From Vibrio sp. B1FLJ16 (lineage in GTDB: Bacteria; Pseudomonadota; Gammaproteobacteria; Enterobacterales; Vibrionaceae): a DNA stretch of 64,000 nt. Position numbers and translations under genes: made by a program. The notes under the pieces were generated by a model, which searched no databases, was not told where the DNA came from, and saw only the letters and a program-made list of their open reading frames with translations. Each line of letters starts with the position of its first letter. Within the stretch, counting starts at the first letter, position 1. Below, in pieces: positions 1 to 8,987 of the stretch. The DNA is taken from NCBI RefSeq assembly GCF_905175385.1, contig NZ_HG992749.1, forward strand, positions 930,001 to 994,000. Direction: 5' to 3'.

Positions 1-2
1 TG

Positions 3-188
3 TTCTTTAATGCTGAGAAACCACCAGAAGAGTCATTCCTGGATCGTAACGGATGGTTTAACTATATGGATGGTAATATCAATGTTGTGGATGTTAACTG
101 TATCCACCGGGACATGATGCGACCTGATATGTTGCGTCTGATTGGAACCCGTATGGTCGAAGAACTGAGAGTGAAATTTGATGTCTGA
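3..188 (+). CDS. NRPS C-terminal fragment (EntF-like thioesterase end), partial
   Basis: The 3' end of a gene whose start lies outside the window; about 61 codons are visible. The peptide ends with the pattern W-x2-YMDGNI...DVNCIHRDMMRP...LIG. This resembles the end of the type I thioesterase domain of siderophore synthetases such as EntF, where the D-C-x-H-x-D block carries the catalytic histidine. Such domains release or cyclise the peptide chain from the assembly line. Context supports a catecholate siderophore synthetase: an EntD-type phosphopantetheinyl transferase and a TonB receptor follow within 2 kb. Its TGA (186-188) overlaps the start of the next gene by 8 bp. Which siderophore (enterobactin, amphi-enterobactin, vanchrobactin or vibriobactin type) cannot be told from the fragment. 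Confidence 0.7.
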   Translation, partial: FFNAEKPPEESFLDRNGWFNYMDGNINVVDVNCIHRDMMRPDMLRLIGTRMVEELRVKFDV

Positions 189-1125
189 ATCTGGTAATTC
201 AATAGCGCCAGAGCATAAGTGGGAGGGGAGTCTTTCCCCTCTGACTTTCTTCAGGGGTAAGCTTGAATCCGGCGCTGTTTTAGCGATTGGTGAAGCACAC
301 TGGTATGTCGGTCTGTTTGAGCAAATGACACAGGTATTGCTCTCTCCCGAGCTGGATGGTGTGTTTAGTTATTTGTTTGTTGAGTTCGGTAATGCAAAAC
401 ATCAGGCGTTGTTAAACGACTATTTGCGCGGAAAGGCGATTTCTGAGGATGAGCTGGCGGCAGTATGGCTCGACTCCATCGCATTTCCTGCATGGTTGCA
501 TCCCTGCTATGGTGAATTTTTCCGAAGACTTAAAGAAGCAAACCGATCGCGTAAGACGCCTCTCGAAGTTATCCTGACGGAACCAGCATTCAACTGGCAA
601 GATATTGATAATCCGGCTCAACTTGCCAGGCTGAATGTCGGGCGAGATCAGGCTTTTCTCGACGGTATTCGCAGGGTAAAGAAAGCCACCGGACAAGGCG
701 TGGTGGTACTGGTCGGTGCGAGGCACATTATCAAGTGTTCGCCCGTTTCGGGACCAGCACTCCATCAGCCATTTGGTGTGCTGGCCGGGCAGATGTTTGT
801 TGAGCAATATGTTTCTGTCTGGCCGCATATGCTGCCGACGGAACTTGATCCGGATAACGCCACATATGGCGTCTATTCCACTCAACAGCCAGCGTTTAGC
901 CAGATGTCCTTTGTCGATTTGGTTCCAAATAGACTACCAGTGAATCCATACCCAGATATATCAGTTGCTCAGCTGATCGATGCATACTGGTATTTGGGGC
1001 CGCAGTGTAGAAAACTGGATGCCGCTGGTATTGATATACCGCAGGTGTGGAAAGCGCGTCTCAAACAGAGGCTGCCACTTGTTAATGAACGCCAGAGCAC
1101 CGTTATCCAAAAGGTCATTGAATGA
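181..1125 (+). CDS. ChaN/Tiki-superfamily protein coupled to the NRPS
   Basis: A 314-residue soluble protein with no signal peptide or membrane segment. Near the N-terminus it carries VLAIGEAHWYVG, and near residue 178 VLVGARHI. A paired G-E-x-H and G-x-x-H arrangement is typical of the ChaN/TraB/Tiki and erythromycin-esterase-like fold, whose members bind haem or metal or act as hydrolases. ATG 181 is preferred over the in-frame TTG three bases upstream. It overlaps the stop of the preceding NRPS gene by 8 bp, so it is almost certainly co-translated with it. A role in siderophore release, hydrolysis or iron handling is inference from position; the exact activity is unknown. It ends 16 bp from the convergent PPTase gene, with no obvious terminator between. 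Confidence 0.7.
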   Translation: MSESGNSIAPEHKWEGSLSPLTFFRGKLESGAVLAIGEAHWYVGLFEQMTQVLLSPELDGVFSYLFVEFGNAKHQALLNDYLRGKAISEDELAAVWLDSIAFPAWLHPCYGEFFRRLKEANRSRKTPLEVILTEPAFNWQDIDNPAQLARLNVGRDQAFLDGIRRVKKATGQGVVVLVGARHIIKCSPVSGPALHQPFGVLAGQMFVEQYVSVWPHMLPTELDPDNATYGVYSTQQPAFSQMSFVDLVPNRLPVNPYPDISVAQLIDAYWYLGPQCRKLDAAGIDIPQVWKARLKQRLPLVNERQSTVIQKVIE

Positions 1126-1141
1126 TAAGTTTCAACAGGCC

Positions 1142-1867
1142 CTAAATTAAGTAACACAGCGAGAGAACGTATTGTTCGGTAAAACAATAGTGCCCTTGGA
1201 ATTCTAGCTCTGGCAATCTGGATTGGAGATCACTTCGGTTATCTCCAATTAGTTCAAACTGAAATTGTCCGCTGTTATCCGTTTCTGGCTGCAACGTGAT
1301 TTCCGCATCAAGAAAGTCGAAATACACCTTCACAAACGGAAATAGGCACTTAAAAAGGCTCTCTTTGATACTGAAGATCAGAATGTTCGGAATGGTTTCT
1401 GTTTCTGTTAACCAAGACTGTTCATTGCGTGTGTACACAACAGAAAAAAGGTGCTTGTCGAGCGGGTGGTTGTTCTCCACGTCAATACCGATACTTGCCA
1501 CGTCATTTTTGAGTGCGCAGGCAGCAAGACAAATCGAGTCAGTATGACTAATACTGCCGCTGATCGTTGCAGGGAAAACAGGCTCTCTAGATGCTCCGAC
1601 CAAAATCGGTAGGCAGTCTGCAAATACATTATTTGGTATCAGCTTTTTGATGGCAACACGGGCAGCGTGGCGACCAGCACGGAATTCTTGCTGGCGCTTG
1701 TTCACTGCTTTCTGAATGTATTTCTCTTCCAAAGGTAAGCCATATTTCGAATACATATCCGGTGTGGCTTTCACAAGCTGAATAACAGGTTGATTACTCT
1801 CAACGCAGCAGCACGACGGCTCGAGAATCGTATCTAATCTGATATTTTTCCATTTTTTGCAATTCAA
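1142..1867 (-). CDS. 4'-phosphopantetheinyl transferase, EntD/Sfp type
   Basis: Transfers phosphopantetheine from CoA to carrier-protein domains, activating NRPS assembly lines. Family motifs are visible in order: KRQQEFRAGRHAAR (substrate-binding helix), SGSISHTDS, IGIDVEN (metal-binding Asp/Glu) and FSIKESLFKCLFP (the K-E-S-x-F-K signature of EntD-type enzymes). It lies convergent to the NRPS/ChaN-like genes and divergent from the receptor, as in a siderophore locus. The open frame extends to a TTG at 1963, but that extension is low-complexity (Asn/Tyr/His) and runs through the Fur-box region, so it is probably untranslated. TTG 1867, preceded by GAGGTG, is my choice (about 241 residues); GTG 1879 is the alternative. 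Expected to be iron-repressed. Confidence 0.8.
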   Translation of the reverse strand: MNCKKWKNIRLDTILEPSCCCVESNQPVIQLVKATPDMYSKYGLPLEEKYIQKAVNKRQQEFRAGRHAARVAIKKLIPNNVFADCLPILVGASREPVFPATISGSISHTDSICLAACALKNDVASIGIDVENNHPLDKHLFSVVYTRNEQSWLTETETIPNILIFSIKESLFKCLFPFVKVYFDFLDAEITLQPETDNSGQFQFELIGDNRSDLQSRLPELEFQGHYCFTEQYVLSLCYLI

Positions 1868-1892
1868 AATACAGTCCACCTCAAAACACAAA

Positions 1893-1919
1893 TGATAATG
1901 CAATTGATAATTATTGTTA
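1893..1919. promoter_or_regulatory. Fur-box-like site between PPTase and receptor genes
   Basis: Two TGATAAT heptamers lie in the divergent intergenic region (1893-1899 and 1905-1911). The second is followed by T and ATTGTTA, giving a 7-1-7 arrangement that differs from the classical Fur inverted repeat (TGATAAT-N-ATTATCA) at two positions. The stretch from 1890 to 1950 is very AT-rich. The position would allow iron-dependent repression of both genes. Confidence 0.65.
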
Positions 1920-1985
1920 TTTATATATTTTTTTATTACAGTTGGCGAGGTTAATTCATACAAAAAATAGATATAAGGATATGCA

Positions 1986-3950
1986 GTGAATACTTTAGTA
2001 AATAAGCCCGCGTTTTTGCCCTCTGTTCTGGCAGCAGCATTAGTGACAGCGTTTAGCGGTCAAGCTTATGCGCAGGACCAGAATGATGTTATAGAAATGG
2101 AACGTATGGTGGTCACCGCGTCATTAACTCAGCATTCTGAGCTTACTGCTCCCGCATCGGTTTCCGTTATTACTGCAGACGATCTCGCCAAAATGCCGGT
2201 TAAAGACATTTCAGAAGCTGTCCGCAGTGCAACTGGCGTCAGCGTTCTGAGCAGTGCCGCCTATGGGCGAAACACCATTCGTATTCGTGGTCTTGAGTCT
2301 AAACACACTTTGATTCTGATAAATGGCCGCCGCATTAACTCTCAGGATGCATTGATCCGCGGTAATGACTTTGACCTGTCGACAATTCCGCTGACAGCAA
2401 TTCAACGTATCGAAGTGGTTCGCGGTCCGGTTTCTTCGCTGTATGGCTCAGAAGCGATGGGCGGTGTGGTGAATGTGATTCTAAAGACACCGACTTCCGA
2501 GATGGCTGGTTCGCTAGGGCTTGAATACGAAAACTTATTAGAAGGGGACGGCGGTGATGGTTGGAAAGGTCATGCTTACGCAAGCGGGGAGCTGACTCCG
2601 GAGATTGCGGGCAGCATCATCGTTGAAAGTTCTACCCGTGACCCGTGGCGCACGGACGCAACACCGGATTACGATGCGCTTGAAGAGAAAGACACGACAA
2701 ACATTTATGGTGATTTGTCCTGGCAGCTAACAGAAGAGCAAACGCTGACTGCCGATGTAACATACACCAATGATGAACGTAAAGCGGTCTGGGTTCACCC
2801 ACGTTCAGGAGACCAGACCAATACTCAGGATTCTACTCGCTGGAACTACGGTTTAACTCACGATGGCGCATGGTCTGCATTTGACTCTCAAGTTCGCTTA
2901 TACGGCGAAACCATGGATTTGACTGACGGCAGTACTGCTTATTCAAATGGAACTGCAGATGTTGAACTGCAAAATAACTACGCCGATTTCAAGTTGTCTG
3001 GACTGTGGCGTGACAGCCACTCCTGGGTATTTGGCGGTGAATTCCGTACGTCAGAGCTGAACAACAGCCGTGATATCCCGTCAGGTCAAATCGATTACCA
3101 CCAGGGAGCGGTATTTGTACAGGGTGAGTTTGACTTCGATAAGCTTGCGTTAACTTTAGGTGGCCGCGAAGACTTCCATGAAGTGTATGGCAATCACTTT
3201 AGTCCACGTGCTTATGCGGTCTACAGTTTCACAGATGAATTCGTAGCAAAAGCCGGTGGTGGCGGTGGCTTCCGTGCGCCGGGCATGATGGAGAGCAGTG
3301 ACCAGGTTCGTATTATCAGCTGTGGTAACCGTTGTTGGTTAACGGGTAACGACGATCTGAAACCGGAAGAGTCTGAAAGTTATGAAACAGGCTTGGCTTA
3401 TGAGACGGATTCGTTCGGTCTTGGGATGACTTACTACTTCTCGAAACTGAAGAATAAAATTGAACGCGATACCAGTACTGCGGTTGGAATGGACGGCTCG
3501 ATGCCTATCATCACTTACCAGAACATCGGTAAAGCAGAAGTCAAAGGCGTTGAGTTAGAGGCCTGGTACGACATTACTGACTCCGTTAACGTGTCTGCAA
3601 ACTACACCTACACCGATGCAGAAGATAAGAGTTCAGGTGAGATACTGACCGATACACCTGAACATCTGGCAAACTTTGATGTTAACTGGCAGGTCTTCGA
3701 CTCAGTCACTACCTTTGCCCGCGTGAACTACATAGGTGAGCAGATAATCACGAGTATAACCAGCCAGGAAGATGAAACGGTAGATGGTTACACATTAGTT
3801 GGTCTTGGTGTGGCATACGACTTCCAGCAACTGAATCTGAAAGCGGGTGTAAATAACGTCTTTGATGTTGAGCTGGATGACGAAGACGACTACTACGGTT
3901 ATTCAGAGAAAGGTCGCAGTGCGTACGTCAGCGCGACCTACCTGTTTTAA
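1986..3950 (+). CDS. TonB-dependent siderophore receptor (IrgA/FepA-like)
   Basis: An outer-membrane ferric-siderophore receptor of 654 residues. It starts with GTG, preceded by AAGGAT. A signal peptide (residues 1-29, cleavage after GQAYA) precedes a TonB-box-like ERMVVTAS segment. The plug domain (about 45-165) contains ITADDLAKMPVKDI, IRIRGLESKHTLILINGRR and IERIEVVRGP-type elements (here IQRIEVVRGPVSSLYGSEA, then GGVVNV). A beta-barrel follows, ending in a C-terminal Phe (ATYLF). A Cys pair in an extracellular-loop region (SCGNRCW, near 440) resembles loops of catecholate receptors. Length matches IrgA/VctA-type receptors. The exact ligand is not determined. It is divergent from the PPTase and probably Fur-repressed. 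Confidence 0.9.
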   Translation: MNTLVNKPAFLPSVLAAALVTAFSGQAYAQDQNDVIEMERMVVTASLTQHSELTAPASVSVITADDLAKMPVKDISEAVRSATGVSVLSSAAYGRNTIRIRGLESKHTLILINGRRINSQDALIRGNDFDLSTIPLTAIQRIEVVRGPVSSLYGSEAMGGVVNVILKTPTSEMAGSLGLEYENLLEGDGGDGWKGHAYASGELTPEIAGSIIVESSTRDPWRTDATPDYDALEEKDTTNIYGDLSWQLTEEQTLTADVTYTNDERKAVWVHPRSGDQTNTQDSTRWNYGLTHDGAWSAFDSQVRLYGETMDLTDGSTAYSNGTADVELQNNYADFKLSGLWRDSHSWVFGGEFRTSELNNSRDIPSGQIDYHQGAVFVQGEFDFDKLALTLGGREDFHEVYGNHFSPRAYAVYSFTDEFVAKAGGGGGFRAPGMMESSDQVRIISCGNRCWLTGNDDLKPEESESYETGLAYETDSFGLGMTYYFSKLKNKIERDTSTAVGMDGSMPIITYQNIGKAEVKGVELEAWYDITDSVNVSANYTYTDAEDKSSGEILTDTPEHLANFDVNWQVFDSVTTFARVNYIGEQIITSITSQEDETVDGYTLVGLGVAYDFQQLNLKAGVNNVFDVELDDEDDYYGYSEKGRSAYVSATYLF

Positions 3951-3973
3951 GTTAACCGCTTAATTTTTGGTTA

Positions 3974-4017
3974 AAATCAGCCTCTTTTTTTGGAAGAGGA
4001 AGGGGGCTGGTTTTTTA
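3974..4017 (+). terminator. Terminator after the receptor gene
   Basis: CCTCTT (3981-3986) pairs with AAGAGG (3994-3999), extended by CAG/CTG beyond a purine bulge, and is followed by TTTTTTAT. It is an imperfect stem but sits directly after the receptor stop and before the convergent gene. Confidence 0.5.
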
Positions 4018-4030
4018 TCTTATTATTCGG

Positions 4031-5344
4031 TTAAGGTTCTGGGGCTTCAGGTATGTTGAGAGGTTTTTTCTCAGATACTTTAACCTGAATGATGCGGTTA
4101 CTCTTTACGTGCAGAATTTCGAAACGCCAGTTCTGGTATTCAATGATTTCACCTTGATCAGGTACGCGCTCTGTTAACCAGGTGAGGAAGCCGTTTAAGG
4201 TCTGAAACCCCTCAATATCCTCTCCTTCAATACTGGTGAGTCCGAGTTTGTATTTGAGTTCGTTAAGTGGGATTAAGGCATCCATCAGCCAGCTGCCATC
4301 TTTTTGCTGTTTCGCCCAAATCTGTTGTGGCTCCATGCCTAGTTCTCCGGCGATGGATTTTAGTAAGTCGTAGTACGTCACTAACCCTTGCACGTCACCA
4401 TATTCGTCAACGATGAATACCATCTCTGTGCTGGTTGTCTGCATGTAATTTAACAGGGGAAGACCTTTCATTGACTCGGGTACAAAGCGAGGAGGTTTTA
4501 ACTGCTTGCTGAGTCTGTCTATTGAAAGCTTGTCATACTCATCCAACATTACTTTAGAAGAAACGGTGCCAATGATGTTATCCAGGCTTCCTTTACAGAC
4601 CGGCCATACCGAGTGCTGGGTTTGACGAAGGTTATTGAGGATCGCATCAATGGGTAATGAAGCGTCGAGATAGTGAATATCAGGGCGTGGCGTCATCAGC
4701 GATAATGCAAGACGGTCATTGAGATGAAGCAGGTTGCGGATCATCAATTGTTCCTGCGGTTCTATAGCTCCGGACTCCGAGCCTTCACTGATCACGGCAA
4801 CGATGTCCTCTTCTGTGACTACTTCACTCTTGCTCTCAGTTTGCCCTAAAATCCTGAGCAAAGTATCGGTGGTAAACGTAAGAAGTAACACAAACGGCCG
4901 GGCTAATTTGGCTAACCAGTGGATCGGGTAAGCAACATTGATAGCAATTATTTCCGCATTATTCTGAGCAATACGTTTTGGTACTAATTCGCCGATGACA
5001 ATGGCGAAGTAAGTGATCAGTAAGACAATGCTAAATGTGGATACAACGCTGGCAATCTCTTTATCCAGCCCCTGACTGACCAGCAAGTGCCCCAAAGGCT
5101 CAGAAAGCGTCGCTTCACCAAATATACCGCTGAGCAGACCAATCACAGTGATACCAATCTGAATCGTTGACAAAAACAGGGTCGGATTGCTTTTTAGCTC
5201 AATCGCGAGAGCTGCGCGTTTGCTTTCTTCTGCCATTATTTTCAGACGACTGGTTTTAGCCGCCACCAGTGCTATTTCTGACATCGCGAAGACGCCGTTG
5301 AGCGTAATTAAACCGATTAATCCGACTAATAATAAAATGTCCAT
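4031..5344 (-). CDS. CorC/HlyC-family membrane protein (CNNM domain + CBS pair)
   Basis: 437 residues. The N-terminal CNNM/DUF21 membrane domain (about 1-190) has four hydrophobic segments and begins with a segment ending in FAMSEIALVAA, the family hallmark. A CBS-domain pair follows (about 205-335, with MTPRPDIHYLD and VDEYGDVQGLVT), then a C-terminal CorC_HlyC domain (about 350-425) containing FQTLNGFLTWL. Similar in size and layout to E. coli YtfL. Members are implicated in Mg/Co or polyamine efflux and are often mislabelled haemolysins. It stands alone, with the divergent helicase gene 180 bp away. Substrate is not deducible here. Confidence 0.85.
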   Translation of the reverse strand: MDILLLVGLIGLITLNGVFAMSEIALVAAKTSRLKIMAEESKRAALAIELKSNPTLFLSTIQIGITVIGLLSGIFGEATLSEPLGHLLVSQGLDKEIASVVSTFSIVLLITYFAIVIGELVPKRIAQNNAEIIAINVAYPIHWLAKLARPFVLLLTFTTDTLLRILGQTESKSEVVTEEDIVAVISEGSESGAIEPQEQLMIRNLLHLNDRLALSLMTPRPDIHYLDASLPIDAILNNLRQTQHSVWPVCKGSLDNIIGTVSSKVMLDEYDKLSIDRLSKQLKPPRFVPESMKGLPLLNYMQTTSTEMVFIVDEYGDVQGLVTYYDLLKSIAGELGMEPQQIWAKQQKDGSWLMDALIPLNELKYKLGLTSIEGEDIEGFQTLNGFLTWLTERVPDQGEIIEYQNWRFEILHVKSNRIIQVKVSEKKPLNIPEAPEP

Positions 5345-5524
5345 GAAACCTTCCAGTCACAAACGTTATCTGATGGTGCGATTACGATTTTGACTATTCG
5401 CTAGCTAAGCTTATGTTTTATTTACAGGATAGTCTGCCTGGCGCTACTACGCTGATTAATCATTCTGTTACTTGAAGGTGATTCTGATACACTACGCGCC
5501 CATTTCCTCTGTTGAGACGTTTCT

Positions 5525-6727
5525 ATGCCATTTTCTAAGCTTGGTTTAAGCGCACCAATCACTGAAGCAGTGACGGCGCTAGGTTATGAAAAACCGACTT
5601 CTATTCAGAAAAAAGCTATTCCGATTGTTCTGCGCGGGAGTAATTTGATTGCCGCAGCGCAAACCGGTACAGGTAAAACCGCCAGCTTTGTATTGCCAAT
5701 CTTAGAAAAGCTCAGCAAAGGTGAAACCCAGTGTAAGAAGCGAGCGCGGGCAATTATTCTGACCCCGACACGTGAACTGGCACTTCAGGTGCACCAGAGC
5801 ATTGAGGCTTACGGTAAGAACCTGCCATTGCGCTCAATGGCGATGTTCGGTGGTGTCGATTACGCACCGCAGAAGCAAGCACTTATCGAAGGGGTTGATA
5901 TTGTAGTAAGCACGCCGGGACGTCTAATCGATCTTTATGGTCAACGTGCCATTCATTTTGATGAAGTAGAAATGCTGGTTCTCGACGAAGCGGACAAGAT
6001 GCTGGATATGGGCTTCATTGACGCGATAGACAAGATAGTTGATTGCATGCCAGAGGACGTACAGAGTCTGCTGTTCTCGGCGACGTTGTCGAATCCGGTA
6101 CGCGATCTTGCCAAGAATGCGATCGTCGATCCGGAAGAAATCACCATTGCAAAACACAGCGCCTCTAAGTCAAACATCAAGCAGTGGATTACGACGGTCG
6201 ATAAAGACATGAAGTCGTCATTGTTAAGCCAGATGCTGAAAGAGAACGATTGGTCGCAAGTTCTGATCTTTATCGAAACCAAGCACGGTGCCGCCAAGTT
6301 AGTCAGTCAGCTGGAGAAGCGCGGCATTGTTGCTGAAGCGTTCCACAGCGGACGTAACCAGCGTGTTCGTCAGGAACTGATTGAGAAATTTAAAGCAGGC
6401 GAAATCCAGTACCTGGTTGCGACAGGCGTTGCGGCGCGTGGTATCGATATCGACAATCTGCCTGTCGTGATTAACTACGATCTACCATTCCCGGCCGATG
6501 AATACGTTCACCGAATTGGCCGTACAGGTCGTGCCGGAGCGCAGGGTGAAGCGATTTCACTGGTATCGAAGGATGATTTCAAAAACTTGTGCATGATTGA
6601 AAGTCGCCTTGGTCATCTGCTTGAGCGCGTTGAGATTGAAGGATTTGCACCAAGAAAGCCGGTGCCGATTTCTATTCTTAATTACGTGCCGAAGAATAAG
6701 CGTAAGCCACAAGAACAGCGTAACTAG
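5525..6727 (+). CDS. rhlE: DEAD-box ATP-dependent RNA helicase, RhlE type
   Basis: 400 residues. Both RecA-like domains are complete: Q motif (FSKLGLS...PTSIQ), Walker A AQTGTGKT (45-52), PTRELA (81-86), TPGR, DEAD (154-157), SAT (185-187), and in domain 2 a VATGVAARGID block and HRIGRTGR. The extreme C-terminus is short and basic (KNKRKPQEQRN), much shorter than the tail of E. coli RhlE. Known roles of the subfamily are RNA remodelling in ribosome assembly and RNA decay. Vibrio genomes carry several DEAD-box paralogues, so the RhlE label is a best guess from the sequence. Monocistronic, ending at a strong terminator. Confidence 0.85.
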   Translation: MPFSKLGLSAPITEAVTALGYEKPTSIQKKAIPIVLRGSNLIAAAQTGTGKTASFVLPILEKLSKGETQCKKRARAIILTPTRELALQVHQSIEAYGKNLPLRSMAMFGGVDYAPQKQALIEGVDIVVSTPGRLIDLYGQRAIHFDEVEMLVLDEADKMLDMGFIDAIDKIVDCMPEDVQSLLFSATLSNPVRDLAKNAIVDPEEITIAKHSASKSNIKQWITTVDKDMKSSLLSQMLKENDWSQVLIFIETKHGAAKLVSQLEKRGIVAEAFHSGRNQRVRQELIEKFKAGEIQYLVATGVAARGIDIDNLPVVINYDLPFPADEYVHRIGRTGRAGAQGEAISLVSKDDFKNLCMIESRLGHLLERVEIEGFAPRKPVPISILNYVPKNKRKPQEQRN

Positions 6728-6748
6728 CATTAAAAGCTTACCTTGATA

Positions 6749-6780
6749 ACAAGCCGCATTTCGATGCGGCTTGTTTGTTT
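6749..6780 (+). terminator. Terminator after DEAD-box helicase gene
   Basis: A perfect 11-bp stem, ACAAGCCGCAT with ATGCGGCTTGT, closed by a TTCG tetraloop and followed by TTGTTTT. Confidence 0.9.
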
Positions 6781-6960
6781 TCCGGCTAAGGAAAATAACC
6801 CCGATAATCGTGAAAAAAAGCAATTCATGTCATACGCTTAAGACTGTGATGCGAGCCGTTTACTTGAGGCTTTCGTTAATTATCTGTCGTCAGGTTTGCG
6901 CAAGAGGTTGAATATTCGCAGACTTTCTCTATTGCTGGTGAATGCATAGAAGAGGCACTA

Positions 6961-7623
6961 ATGAAAAAAGGTGATAAGCAATTTGCTGTTATTGGCCTTG
7001 GTCGGTTTGGTTTAGCGGTTTGTAAAGAGCTCCAAGATGCAGGTTCTCAGGTTTTAGCGGTTGATATTGATGAAGTCAGAGTCCGAGAAGTGGCTGCATT
7101 TGTGAGCCAGGCTATCGTCGCCAACTGTACTCACGAAGAGACCGTCGCAGAGCTGGAACTCCATGATTACGATATGGTGATGATCGCCATTGGTGATGAT
7201 GTGAACGCCAGTATTCTGGCTACATTGATCGCTAAAGAATCAGGAGTGCGAACACTGTGGGTAAAGGCTAATGATCAGTTTCAGGCCAGGGTGCTGCAAA
7301 AGATTGGCGCTGACCACGTCATTATGCCAGAGCGTGATATGGGAATACGTGTCGCGCGCAAAATGTTGGACAGACGCGTTCTGGATTTCCATCCTCTTGG
7401 CAGTGATTTAGCCATGACCGAGTATGTGATCGGGTCCAACTGGATGGGTAAAACGCTGGGTGAACTGTCACTGTGCCAAGTTGAAGGTGTACAAGTTCTT
7501 GGTTTTAAAAGAGGGCCGGAAATCACCAAAGCGCCGGGGATGGACATTAGCCTGGAAATTGGCGACCTGCTCATAGTGGTTGGCCCGCAAGATAAACTCG
7601 CTCGTACACTGAAATCACTATGA
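6961..7623 (+). CDS. ktrA: KtrA, NAD-binding regulatory subunit of K+ uptake system
   Basis: A 220-residue cytoplasmic RCK protein. The N-terminal Rossmann domain shows the nucleotide motif G-L-G-R-F-G (12-17) and the acidic residue after strand two (LAVDIDE). A C-terminal TrkA_C domain (about 140-220) follows. KtrA rings bind ATP/ADP and c-di-AMP-type ligands in relatives and gate the KtrB channel. The system was first described in Vibrio alginolyticus. Its stop overlaps the ktrB start (ATGA at 7620-7623), indicating coupled translation. It probably serves K+ uptake during osmotic stress. Confidence 0.93.
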   Translation: MKKGDKQFAVIGLGRFGLAVCKELQDAGSQVLAVDIDEVRVREVAAFVSQAIVANCTHEETVAELELHDYDMVMIAIGDDVNASILATLIAKESGVRTLWVKANDQFQARVLQKIGADHVIMPERDMGIRVARKMLDRRVLDFHPLGSDLAMTEYVIGSNWMGKTLGELSLCQVEGVQVLGFKRGPEITKAPGMDISLEIGDLLIVVGPQDKLARTLKSL

Positions 7624-8987
7624 TACATCATCACAAGAAAGGCTTTTTTTACGTACCGGACAACAAACACGCGAAAGAGAAGGGCAGTGAGCCGAGAATT
7701 ATCTTACTGAGCTTTCTTGGTGTATTGTTGCCTTCCGCGGTTCTTTTCACTTTGCCTGTGTTTTCGGTGAGCGGTTTATCGATAACCGATGCGTTATTTA
7801 CCGCAACATCAGCAATCAGTGTCACCGGCCTTGGGGTTGTGGATACCGGGCAGCATTTTACTTTAGCGGGTAAAATCTTGTTGATGTGCCTGATTCAGAT
7901 TGGCGGATTGGGGCAAATGACCTTATCGGCCGTCCTGCTTTATATGTTTGGTATGCGTTTGAGCCTTCGTCAGCAAGCACTGGCGAAATCCGCCCTTGGT
8001 CAGGAGCGGAAAGTTAATCTGCGCAGCCTGATTAAAAAGATCATGGTATTTGCATTGGTGGCAGAAACACTTGGCTTCATTTTTCTCTCCATTCGCTGGG
8101 TGCCGGAAATGGGCTGGCAGACGGGGATGTTCTATGCACTATTTCACTCGATTTCCGCTTTCAATAATGCCGGATTTGCCTTGTTTTCCGACAGTCTGAT
8201 TGGTTTTGTGAATGACCCTTTGGTGATTTTTACTCTTGCAGCTCTGTTTATATTCGGTGGTTTGGGCTTTACCGTTATCGGCGATGTCTGGATGAACTGG
8301 CGGAAAGGCTTTAACTCGCTGTTTCTTCATACCCGCATTATGTTGATCGCGGCTCCGTCATTGTTGCTTGCCGGTACTCTGTTGTTCTGGCTTCTGGAAA
8401 GACACAATCCCAATACAATGGAAACATTACCATTGTCAGGCCAATGGCTGGCGGCATTTTTCCAGTCTGCCAGTGCTCGTACGGCAGGTTTTAACAGTGT
8501 TGATTTAACGCAATTTACCCAGCCAGCGCTTCTGGTCATGATCGTCCTGATGCTCATTGGTGCTGGCTCGACCTCAACAGGCGGTGGTATCAAGGTTTCC
8601 ACCTTTGCTGTCGCGTTTTTAGCAACTTGGGCTTTCCTGCGTCAAAAGAAACATGTGGTGATATTCAAACGAACCGTAAACTGGGATACGGTGACCAAAT
8701 CGCTCGCGATTATCGTTGTGAGTGGCGCCATTCTTACCACAGCCATGTTCCTGCTGATGATCACCGAGAAGGCTGCTTTTGATCAGGTGGTGTTTGAGAC
8801 AATATCAGCTTTTGCAACGGTAGGGTTAACGGCAGGCCTTACTGCTGAGCTATCGGAGCCGGGCAAATACATCATGATTGTCGTAATGATCATCGGCCGT
8901 ATTGGCCCTTTGACACTGGCCTATATGCTAGCCCGTCCGGAACCTAGTCTGATTAAATACCCGGAAGATACGGTTCTTACTGGGTGA
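7620..8987 (+). CDS. ktrB: KtrB, Na+-dependent K+ transporter membrane subunit
   Basis: 455 residues, the same length I recall for V. alginolyticus KtrB. It is polytopic, with four M1-P-M2 repeats of the Trk/Ktr/HKT superfamily. Pore-loop regions with the conserved selectivity-filter glycines are visible as TSAISVTGLG (near 70), ISAFNNAGFALF (near 180), SASARTAGFNSVD (near 290) and ISAFATVGLTAG (near 400). A GGGIKVST segment near 320 corresponds to the gating loop in M2C. The N-terminus is His/Lys-rich. It partners with KtrA immediately upstream (4-bp overlap). No clear terminator was seen after it. Confidence 0.94.
   Translation: MIHHHKKGFFYVPDNKHAKEKGSEPRIILLSFLGVLLPSAVLFTLPVFSVSGLSITDALFTATSAISVTGLGVVDTGQHFTLAGKILLMCLIQIGGLGQMTLSAVLLYMFGMRLSLRQQALAKSALGQERKVNLRSLIKKIMVFALVAETLGFIFLSIRWVPEMGWQTGMFYALFHSISAFNNAGFALFSDSLIGFVNDPLVIFTLAALFIFGGLGFTVIGDVWMNWRKGFNSLFLHTRIMLIAAPSLLLAGTLLFWLLERHNPNTMETLPLSGQWLAAFFQSASARTAGFNSVDLTQFTQPALLVMIVLMLIGAGSTSTGGGIKVSTFAVAFLATWAFLRQKKHVVIFKRTVNWDTVTKSLAIIVVSGAILTTAMFLLMITEKAAFDQVVFETISAFATVGLTAGLTAELSEPGKYIMIVVMIIGRIGPLTLAYMLARPEPSLIKYPEDTVLTG

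Noticed and set aside
412..885. 157-codon minus-strand frame opposite the ChaN-like gene.
   Set aside because: Antisense shadow; the plus-strand protein has clear family motifs.
1133..1144. CAACAGGCCCTA resembles the end of the MITE-like element.
   Set aside because: 11 of 12 bases only, no partner end or hairpin; chance similarity cannot be excluded.
1868..1963. N-terminal extension of the PPTase reading frame.
   Set aside because: Low-complexity sequence overlying Fur-like sites; family homology begins later.
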